From Pseudomonas sp. DC1.2 (GTDB lineage Bacteria > Pseudomonadota > Gammaproteobacteria > Pseudomonadales > Pseudomonadaceae): 64,000 bases of DNA. The notes beneath the pieces are model-generated. The model ran no database searches. It was not told the origin of the DNA and saw nothing but the letters and a program-made list of their open reading frames with translations. Shown piece after piece: positions 58,131 to 64,000 of this stretch; the first letter of the stretch is position 1; the number at the start of each line of letters is the position of its first letter. The DNA lies in assembly GCF_034351645.1 (NCBI RefSeq), contig NZ_CP133782.1, positions 2,795,001-2,859,000 of the forward strand, written 5' to 3'. The position numbers and the translations under genes are program-made.

Positions 58131-59486
58131 TCAGAGGCTGTGGGACGCAGACTTGGTGGCCGTGCTGTCGGAAACGCTGACGTCGTTGAGCGTGGCGTTG
58201 AGCAACACCGACACCAGGCAGGCGATCACCACGCTGCTGTGCAGGAACGGCTGGCACCACTCGGGCATTTGCTTGAACAGCGTCGGCGCCAGCACCGGCA
58301 CCAGGGCGGCGGCGATGGTGAAACCGACGATCAGCACATTGAAGCGATTGCGCTCGTAATCGACTTTGGCCAGGGTCTGAATGCCTGCCGCGGCGACTAC
58401 GCCGAACATCGCGATGCCGGCACCACCCAGCGCGGCCGTTGGCATCGAGGCGATCAAAGCCCCGGCCTTGGGCACCAACGCCACGGTGCACATCAGCAAG
58501 CCGCTGATTGCCACCACCCAACGGCTGCGAACACCGGTCAGGATCACCAACCCGACGTTTTCCATGAAGGCAATAAACGGAAAGGCCGCGAACATGCCGG
58601 CGATGGTGCTGGCCAATCCATTGGCGCGCAGGCCGTTGATGACTTGTTTTTCTTCCACCGGGTTGTCGACGATGTCGCCGATGGCCACGAACAACCCCAT
58701 GGACTCGACCATCTGCACAATCATCACCACGACCATGGTGGCGATCGGGATCAGGCTAAACGTCGGCAAACCGAAGTAGAACGGGTAGGGCACGGTGAGC
58801 CAGGGCGATTCCTGAACGCTGTGAAAACTGCCCATGCCCAGACCGTAAGCTAGCCCCGCGCCCACCAGCATGCCGACCAATACCGCCATGTTGCGCATTA
58901 GCGGGCTGCCGTAGCGGTTGACCAACAGGATAGTCAACAGCACCACGGCGGCCACTGCGAGGTAGGACGGGGCGCCGAAATTACTGGCATTACGCCCGCC
59001 ACCGACCCACTCATAGGCAATTGGAAACAGCTGCAAGCCGATCACGGTGACGATGCAACCGGTGACCACCGGCGGGAAGAACCGCCGTAATCGACCCACG
59101 AACGGCGCGGCGAGCATGGTAAATATCCCCGCGCCGATCACCGCCCCACAGACCCCGGTGAACCCCACGTCCGGGTTGCTGCCGATGGCGATCACCGGGC
59201 CGACACTGCTGAACGCCACGCCCTGGAGAATCGGCAATCGCACACCGAATTTCCAGAAACCCACGGTTTGCAACAAAGTGGCGATGCCGGAGCAAAACAG
59301 CGTGGTGCTGATGAGCACTACGGTATCGGCCTGGGACATTTTCAAGGCGCTGGCGACAATCAACGGCACGGCGATGGCGCCGATGTAAGAGACGGCCATG
59401 TGTTGCAGGCCGAGGGTGAGCATTTGCCTGACCGGCAGAATCTGGTCGACCGGGTGGACGGTGGAGACGGTAGTGGCTGACGACAT
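58131..59486 (-). CDS. NCS2 nucleobase/uric acid-xanthine permease
   Basis: A 451-residue proton symporter with about 14 hydrophobic segments. NCS2 features are LGLQHMAVSYIGAIAVPLIV near the N-terminus, the TM8 region with QMVESMGLFVAIGD (Glu of the substrate site) and FIAFMENVGLVILTGVRSRW (the family's TM10 NVG/Q motif). The family imports xanthine, urate, uracil or related bases. It lies between the CobW gene (164 bp upstream) and the deaminase gene (12 bp downstream). Confidence 0.9.
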   Translation of the reverse strand: MSSATTVSTVHPVDQILPVRQMLTLGLQHMAVSYIGAIAVPLIVASALKMSQADTVVLISTTLFCSGIATLLQTVGFWKFGVRLPILQGVAFSSVGPVIAIGSNPDVGFTGVCGAVIGAGIFTMLAAPFVGRLRRFFPPVVTGCIVTVIGLQLFPIAYEWVGGGRNASNFGAPSYLAVAAVVLLTILLVNRYGSPLMRNMAVLVGMLVGAGLAYGLGMGSFHSVQESPWLTVPYPFYFGLPTFSLIPIATMVVVMIVQMVESMGLFVAIGDIVDNPVEEKQVINGLRANGLASTIAGMFAAFPFIAFMENVGLVILTGVRSRWVVAISGLLMCTVALVPKAGALIASMPTAALGGAGIAMFGVVAAAGIQTLAKVDYERNRFNVLIVGFTIAAALVPVLAPTLFKQMPEWCQPFLHSSVVIACLVSVLLNATLNDVSVSDSTATKSASHSL

Positions 59487-59650
59487 GGTGAATCACCTCT
59501 TGCTGTTTTTGTGCTGTAGAGAGGGGTATTCGTTCTGATGCCAGGCAGCGACGGTTGCTCCCACAGGGTTTGCGTCACTCGCGGCCTGGTTTCAGGCATT
59601 TCGTTCTGTGCGCCCGGAACCGCCATCCACCGATTCCGATGCCGTTTTTT

Positions 59651-60691
59651 TCAACCTGCCAGGCAGGCGGCAAAACCCTGGTTCAGTGCTGCACGGTCCA
59701 GGTCGCGGCCGATGAACACAATCTTGCTGGAGCGTGGTTCATTGCCCCACGAGGTGGAAGCGCGGAACTCGACCAGGCTGTGAACGCCTTGCAGCACATA
59801 ACGTTGGTCCTGATCCGCGACCGACAAAACGCCTTTCATGCGATAGAGGTTGTCAGCCTGCTCGGTGCGCAATTTGCTGATCCAGCGATGGAACGCTCCC
59901 AGGTTGACCGCGCCGTCCACGGCAATGCCGACTGAGGACACGCTAGGGTCGTGCTCATGGTCCGGTTCATCGTGATGATGTTCGTCGGCGTGATGGTCAT
60001 GCTCCGAACCGATCTCCATCAGCTTCTGAGTCGATTCAAACGCGCCGATGCCAAGGACTTTCGTCAGGTCGATCTCGGCATAACTGGAGGTGACCAACTC
60101 CGCCGTGGCGTTCAAGCCGCGAATCTTGCCGCGCAGCGCCTCCACGTCTTCGGCGCTGACCAGATCGACCTTGTTGATCACAATCCTGTCGGCGCAGACG
60201 ATCTGATCTACCGCCTGGTTGTCCACGCCATCGAGTTGCAAATCCTCCAGATGCTGGGCGATGTGCTTGGCATCAACCATGGTCACGATGGCATCCAGTT
60301 CCACTTCGTCGGCAATCGGGTCATTGATGAAAAAGCTCTGCGCCACCGGGTACGGGTCGGCCAGGCCGCTGGTTTCAATCAGAATGTGATCGAGCCGCAC
60401 CGGGCGCGCCACCAGTTCGCGGACGATGCGCACCAGATCCTCGCGAACCTCGGCGGTGCAGCACACGCAGCCGTTGACCATCTCGTAGATTTCTTCGGTC
60501 TCGGAGCTGAGCACCAGGTCGCCATCGATGCCGACTTCGCCGAATTCGTTTTCGATCACGGCGATCTTGCGACCGTGGTTTTCCTTGAGGATGTAGTTGA
60601 GCAAGGTGGTTTTACCGGCGCCGAGAAAGCCTGTGAGGATGGTCACCGGGATTTTGCGGTTCGGGGTCGGTTGGTTGAATGAACTGTTCAT
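59651..60691 (-). CDS. CobW/COG0523 family GTPase metallochaperone
   Basis: A 346-residue G3E GTPase. Walker A is GFLGAGKT at 21-28, the metal site CVCC is at 75-78 (ENEFGEVGIDGDL, MVNGCVCCTAEVRED), and the base-specificity motif is NKVD at 173-176. A His/Asp/Glu-rich stretch at 231-248 (HDHHADEHHHDEPDHEHD) binds divalent metal, probably zinc. The C-terminal CobW_C domain follows. It is coupled to the ubiX-like gene by ATGA, so it likely supplies metal to the amidohydrolases of the operon. Confidence 0.9.
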   Translation of the reverse strand: MNSSFNQPTPNRKIPVTILTGFLGAGKTTLLNYILKENHGRKIAVIENEFGEVGIDGDLVLSSETEEIYEMVNGCVCCTAEVREDLVRIVRELVARPVRLDHILIETSGLADPYPVAQSFFINDPIADEVELDAIVTMVDAKHIAQHLEDLQLDGVDNQAVDQIVCADRIVINKVDLVSAEDVEALRGKIRGLNATAELVTSSYAEIDLTKVLGIGAFESTQKLMEIGSEHDHHADEHHHDEPDHEHDPSVSSVGIAVDGAVNLGAFHRWISKLRTEQADNLYRMKGVLSVADQDQRYVLQGVHSLVEFRASTSWGNEPRSSKIVFIGRDLDRAALNQGFAACLAG

Positions 60692-61299
60692 ACGAGCTCC
60701 TTCTGTGTTGCTAATTGGCCGGTGGTTGCTGTGCCGGGTTCACCCCAGCGCAGCGCGGTCCCGGCGTCGAGGCCGAACAGGTCGAGGACACGGCCAAGGC
60801 TGTGATCGACCATTTGCGAAAGGTTTTGCGGGCGGGCGTAAAAAGCCGGTACCGGCGGGGCGATGATTCCGCCCATCTCGGTGACGGCGGTCATGTTGCG
60901 CAGGTGGGCCAGGGTCAGCGGGGTTTCCCGGGCCATCAGCACTAGGGTGCGACGTTCCTTGAGGGTCACGTCGGCAGCGCGACCGATCAGGCCCGATGAA
61001 GTCCCGTTGGCGATCTCCGCCAATGTGCGCATAGAGCACGGTGCGACCACCATGCCCAGGCAACGGAACGAACCGCTGGCGATCCCGGCGGCCACGTCGT
61101 CGGCGCGGTGGTAATGGCTGGCCAGCGCCGTGACGTCCGCCAGTTTGTAGTCGGTTTCATGGGTCATGGTCAGCAACGCGGCACGGCTGATGATCAGGTG
61201 GCTTTCGATGTTCAGCTCGGCGAGCAACTCCAGCAGACGCACGCCGTAGATGAAACCCGACGCGCCGCTGATGCCGACCACCATGCGCTGGCGGTTCAT
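60688..61299 (-). CDS. ubiX: Flavin prenyltransferase (UbiX family)
   Basis: A 203-residue flavoprotein starting MNRQRMVVGISGASG; the longer open frame upstream only overlaps ubiD. The motif GISGASGFIYGVRLLELL is the FMN-binding start, followed by APCSMRTLAEIANG and MARETPLTLAHLRNM. The enzyme makes prenylated FMN, the cofactor of UbiD decarboxylases. Its ATG overlaps the decarboxylase stop (ATGA) and its stop overlaps the CobW start. Dedicated supply of prFMN to the adjacent decarboxylase is the natural reading. Confidence 0.92.
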   Translation of the reverse strand: MNRQRMVVGISGASGFIYGVRLLELLAELNIESHLIISRAALLTMTHETDYKLADVTALASHYHRADDVAAGIASGSFRCLGMVVAPCSMRTLAEIANGTSSGLIGRAADVTLKERRTLVLMARETPLTLAHLRNMTAVTEMGGIIAPPVPAFYARPQNLSQMVDHSLGRVLDLFGLDAGTALRWGEPGTATTGQLATQKELV

Positions 61300-62681
61300 G
61301 ACTGATAGCTCTTCAGCAGGTTGTGGGCACGTTCGACCACGTCCTGATCCAGTTGCGCCTTGATCCCGTCGAACCCCGAGCCGCGCGTGGCATCCAGCCC
61401 CATGCGCGAGGTGGTGCCGTTGACCGAGGACGAGGGGTCCAGTGGACTGCCGGGCAAACCGTCGATGACGAAGATGTCCTGATGCGGCTGAAAGTGGGTG
61501 GCCAACCCCCACAGCACCTGGCTGTCGTCGGTGATGTCTATGTCGCTGTCCACCGCGATTACGGTTTTCAGGTACGGGTCCCAACCGAGCAAGGCCAGCA
61601 TGATCTGCCGCGCCTCGCCGTCGCGGCTTTGATCCAGCGCCACGTAGCAATGAAAGTGCGTCCCCGAGTTCGGGTAATGCACGGCGGTAACGGCGGGGAA
61701 ACGCGCCTTGAGTTTCTCACTCATTTCCGCTTCCCGTGGCAGCCGTGCCAGGGTCAGGTGTTCGGCGTAACGCCCGCCAACCACGTCGATCAGCCAGGCA
61801 TTTTTGCGGCGCATCAGGGTGTCGATGCGCAGCACGTTATTGGTCGAACGGTCCGAGGAATAGCCACTGAATTCGCCGAACGGACCTTCCTCGGCATAGG
61901 CCGTCGGGTCGATGGCGCCTTCCAGCACGAACTCGGCATACGCGGGGACGCCGATGCCGTAACGCGGAGTCTTGACCAGTTCCAGCGGCGCACCGAACAG
62001 GCCGCCCGCCACCGAGCGTTCATCGCTGCCGAAGGGCAACCGCGCGGCAGCGGCGAGCATGAACAGCGGATGCGCGCCGACCACCATGGCCACACGCAAC
62101 TCTTCGCCACGTTCCCGAGCGGTTTGCAGCATGCGCCACAGGTGACCGCGCGAGTGCAGGCTGGTGGCAAGGGTCTGCCGGGCATGGCGCATCGAGCGGT
62201 GGTAGCTCATGTTGGCGATGCCGGTAACCGGGTCTTCAGCAATGATGATGGCGTTGGTAATGTAAGGGCCGCGATCACTGTCGAAATGCTTGAGCATCGG
62301 AAGCAACGCCAGGTCCACGGCTTCGCCTTCGAAGATTTCGTCGAGCACCGGTCCGGTTTCGACGTAGCGCGGCGGGATCGGGTTGTTGGCGCGAGCCTGG
62401 AAGGTTTCGTGCAACTGCTCCGGGGAAACACCGAAGATCCGCGCGATGCGGGTCCGGCACGCAAACAGGTTAGTCGCCACGGGTACGCCGAGTTGACCGA
62501 CCTTTTCGCAGATCAACAACGGTTCGCGACCTTGGGTGGCCAGGGCGTCGACCAGGGCGGTGACGTCCTGATCGGCAGAGAGTTGTTCCTGAACAGTCAG
62601 CACATCGTCCGGGTATTGCCGGCGATAGGCGTCGATGAAATCGTGGAAATCCTGGGTGTCGCCGAGCGTAGAGAGGGTCAT
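61296..62681 (-). CDS. prFMN-dependent UbiD-family decarboxylase
   Basis: A 461-residue decarboxylase of the UbiD family. Family marks are the metal/prFMN region from GIANMSYHRSMRHARQ to RVAMVVGAHPLFMLAAAARL, and the catalytic stretch EFVLEGAIDPTAYAEEG, EGPFGEFSGYSSDRS. The C-terminal part has PHQDIFVIDGLPGSPLDPSS and MGLDAT. UbiD enzymes remove or add CO2 on aromatic, heteroaromatic or unsaturated acids. Association with purine-type genes rather than ubiquinone genes suggests a catabolic heterocyclic carboxylate. The start overlaps the stop of a 31-codon ORF (ATGA). Confidence 0.9.
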   Translation of the reverse strand: MTLSTLGDTQDFHDFIDAYRRQYPDDVLTVQEQLSADQDVTALVDALATQGREPLLICEKVGQLGVPVATNLFACRTRIARIFGVSPEQLHETFQARANNPIPPRYVETGPVLDEIFEGEAVDLALLPMLKHFDSDRGPYITNAIIIAEDPVTGIANMSYHRSMRHARQTLATSLHSRGHLWRMLQTARERGEELRVAMVVGAHPLFMLAAAARLPFGSDERSVAGGLFGAPLELVKTPRYGIGVPAYAEFVLEGAIDPTAYAEEGPFGEFSGYSSDRSTNNVLRIDTLMRRKNAWLIDVVGGRYAEHLTLARLPREAEMSEKLKARFPAVTAVHYPNSGTHFHCYVALDQSRDGEARQIMLALLGWDPYLKTVIAVDSDIDITDDSQVLWGLATHFQPHQDIFVIDGLPGSPLDPSSSVNGTTSRMGLDATRGSGFDGIKAQLDQDVVERAHNLLKSYQS

Positions 62682-62773
62682 GGTTTCACCTCGTAAAAAG
62701 CAGGCGCACAGGGCTGAGGGTGACGTTCGATCGACAAGCCGTTGGCCTGCCGGTCGATCGAACGCCGGTTCAT
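62678..62773 (-). CDS. Possible 31-residue leader peptide upstream of ubiD
   Basis: ATG 62773 opens 31 codons (MNRRSIDRQANGLSIERHPQ at the start, FYEVKP at the end) whose TGA overlaps the ubiD ATG. The same ATGA coupling joins ubiD, ubiX and cobW. The frame runs through the whole inner hairpin at 62724-62764. Its ribosome binding site is weak (AGGCGCACAG). It could be a leader peptide whose translation opens the hairpin, or chance. Confidence 0.4.
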   Translation of the reverse strand: MNRRSIDRQANGLSIERHPQPCAPAFYEVKP

Positions 62774-62784
62774 CTGTGCGCCTG
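62695..62784 (-). promoter_or_regulatory. Nested hairpin with U-run before ubiD, possible attenuator
   Basis: On the coding strand an outer perfect 11-bp stem (62774-62784 with 62701-62711, CAGGCGCACAG / CTGTGCGCCTG) encloses an inner perfect 12-bp stem (62753-62764 with 62724-62735, CGTTCGATCGAC / GTCGATCGAACG). The outer arm is followed by CTTTTT at 62700-62695, then the ubiD ribosome binding site. The layout is that of a transcription attenuator controlling the downstream decarboxylase genes. Confidence 0.6.
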
Positions 62785-62814
62785 AAAGGTCGCTGTGCTC
62801 TTGTTTTAAAAAGC

Positions 62815-63720
62815 CTAGAGGTACGTCGTAGTCAGACGAATGTCCGCCTCGATCAGGTCCTTGGGTGGGGGTGTCGGTTCGATGCCGCACAACCGGGCGA
62901 TGTTGTTGCCCAGGTAGTCCTCAAGGTGATCTTCATCGATGCCCAACCCCTGCGGTGCCGGCGAACACAGCACTTCGAGTTCGCGCAACCACATGCCCGG
63001 TTCGTTCGGCGGTGAGTCGGTGCCGAAGACGATCTTGTTGCGCGGCAGATCCTTGGCGAACTCGACGATCCGGGACTGGAAGCACCAGCCGGATTCGCAA
63101 TACACATTCGGCGTGTCCATGGCCATCCAGAACGCTTCGAAAGAGTAGTTGCCGCCGGTCTGGATGCCGAAGTGACCGATGATGAAGTTGACCATCGGGA
63201 ATTCGCGGATGATCGGGTAGAACATCGTCGGGATGGTGTACGGACCGTCACCCGTGTGGATCAGCACCACGATGTTGTACTTGGCGCAGACTTTCATCGC
63301 CGGCCGTAGCCAGTCCAGTGCCCTGTCGGGACGATAGCCGTGCATGTTGGCGTGCAGCTTGAGCATCTTGAAACCGTATTCCTTGATATGAAACTCCAAC
63401 TCTGCCGCACCGTTTTCCGGCCCCCAGCGCGGGTTGAAGTTGAAGTTGCCGATGAACCGATCCGGGTACTTTATGCACAGTTCGGCGATGTACGACATGT
63501 AGTCGCGCACGCCTTCGCGGCCCCGCCGGTTGCCGTCGCGATAACCGGTGTTTCCCGGTGGCGGCTGGATGAAGCCCATGTCGATGCGGCGCGGTTTACC
63601 GTTGATCATGTACGGGCCGTCCATCAGTTTGAGCATGCGCTCGCCGGTAAACGGTTCGCCGGTGTGGCGCCAGGCCTCATCGACCAGGTTGGTGGGGTGC
63701 AGATGGGTATCGATAATCAT
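62815..63720 (-). CDS. ACMSD-type amidohydrolase
   Basis: A 301-residue TIM-barrel metal enzyme of the amidohydrolase_2 family. The first ligands are H6 and H8 (IIDTHLHPT), with the later His in VLIHTGDGP and NFIIGHFG and the Asp in VFGTDSPPNEPG. The family includes decarboxylases (ACMS, gamma-resorcylate, isoorotate) and hydrolases of lactones. It follows its paralog by 4 bp and precedes the ubiD leader, so all are likely one transcript. Confidence 0.88.
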   Translation of the reverse strand: MIIDTHLHPTNLVDEAWRHTGEPFTGERMLKLMDGPYMINGKPRRIDMGFIQPPPGNTGYRDGNRRGREGVRDYMSYIAELCIKYPDRFIGNFNFNPRWGPENGAAELEFHIKEYGFKMLKLHANMHGYRPDRALDWLRPAMKVCAKYNIVVLIHTGDGPYTIPTMFYPIIREFPMVNFIIGHFGIQTGGNYSFEAFWMAMDTPNVYCESGWCFQSRIVEFAKDLPRNKIVFGTDSPPNEPGMWLRELEVLCSPAPQGLGIDEDHLEDYLGNNIARLCGIEPTPPPKDLIEADIRLTTTYL

Positions 63721-63724
63721 CGGT

Positions 63725-64000
63725 TCAACTCCTGGCCAGTTGGGTAGTGACAGGGCGCTTCAACTGCGCCTCGGCTTCGGACACGGAACGTGGCGGCGGG
63801 GTCGGTTCGAGGCCGATCATCCGTGCGGTGTTGTTGCCCAGGTATTCTTCGAGGGTGTCCTCGTCGAGATTCAGACCTTGCGGCGGCTCATGACAGAGCA
63901 CTTCCAGCAGGCGCAGCCACATGCCCGGCTCGTTCGGCGGGGTGTCGGTACCGAAGAGGATTTTGTGGGTTGGCAAGACCTTGGCGAATTCGACGATCCG
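63725..64000 (-). CDS. ACMSD-type amidohydrolase, paralog (5' part beyond window)
   Basis: The C-terminal 91 residues of a second amidohydrolase; the reading frame continues past the window end, so the N-terminus is not seen. The visible part (RIVEFAKVLPTHKILFGTDT, PPNEPGMWLRLLEVLCHEPP) is closely related to the same region of the downstream gene (FGTDSPPNEPGMWLRELEVL), so the two are tandem duplicates. The stop lies 4 bp before the next ATG. Two copies may mean a heteromeric enzyme or successive steps. Confidence 0.85.
   Translation of the reverse strand, partial: RIVEFAKVLPTHKILFGTDTPPNEPGMWLRLLEVLCHEPPQGLNLDEDTLEEYLGNNTARMIGLEPTPPPRSVSEAEAQLKRPVTTQLARS

Noticed and set aside
57714..58853. 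379-codon plus-strand frame rich in His, Gln and Gly
   Set aside because: Lies antisense across the amidohydrolase and permease genes; the composition is an artefact of reverse-reading membrane and GC-rich coding DNA.
61323..62696. 457-codon plus-strand frame opposite ubiD
   Set aside because: Antisense shadow of the decarboxylase gene; low-complexity His/Gln/Gly/Arg composition and no domain.

Overview
The window is a chromosomal segment of a fluorescent pseudomonad (Pseudomonas fluorescens group). This is judged from the high GC content, REP-type repeats, and the gene order aprA-aprI-aprDEF-prtA-prtB-lipA, which is the classic secreted protease/lipase locus of those bacteria. The selenocysteine-dependent formate dehydrogenase locus (fdnGHI-fdhE-selA-selB-tRNA-Sec) and the DUF1652 protein also fit. 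Species assignment is inference.

Layout. 0-7 kb: a MocR-type regulator, phosphoglucomutase, a pirin, a UvrD-like helicase and a DUF1652 protein. 7.4-9.4 kb: a decayed pair of genes (an NTF2-AraC regulator with an in-frame stop, fused by deletion to a frameshifted FAD oxidoreductase). 9.8-27.3 kb: the exoenzyme locus, with serralysin AprA, its inhibitor AprI, the type I exporter AprDEF, two tandem subtilase autotransporters, two family I.3 lipases, a small secreted protein and a YgdI-like lipoprotein. The first lipase lacks the lid-1 segment of the second. A perfect RsmA/RsmE consensus overlaps the aprA ribosome binding site. 27.5-33.4 kb: a FAN1-like nuclease translationally coupled to an XPD/DinG-like helicase that carries its own PD-(D/E)xK domain, then a membrane protein and a PatB/MalY C-S lyase.

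33.6-42.7 kb: a compact selenocysteine locus. fdnG contains an in-frame UGA at codon 197. A SECIS hairpin follows with the bulged U at position 17 and G23/U24 in the loop. SelA, SelB and tRNA-Sec are encoded directly downstream; only selD is missing from the set. 42.7-49.1 kb: an AI-2E-type permease and a chemotaxis group (soluble triple-PAS receptor, triple-CheW protein, membrane receptor).

49.2-54.4 kb: an accessory, partly decayed region. It holds IS21 and IS66 fragments flanking what looks like the N-terminal half of a HEPN/RES-type protein, a divergent GFA/LysR pair, about 1 kb of low-GC non-coding DNA with a 32-bp degenerate tandem repeat, and an apparently intact IS630-type transposase.

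54.5-64 kb: a minus-strand catabolic cluster. It contains two paralogous ACMSD-type amidohydrolases (the first cut by the window end), a prFMN-dependent UbiD decarboxylase with its own UbiX, a CobW metallochaperone, an NCS2 nucleobase permease, an 8-oxoguanine-deaminase-like amidohydrolase, XdhC and an OmpK/Tsx-like porin. It reads as uptake plus breakdown of a purine-like or other N-heterocyclic carboxylate. I do not recognise the pathway, and it is the best candidate here for an undescribed system. A nested hairpin followed by a U-run, overlapping a 31-codon ORF that is ATGA-coupled to ubiD, sits in front of the decarboxylase gene.
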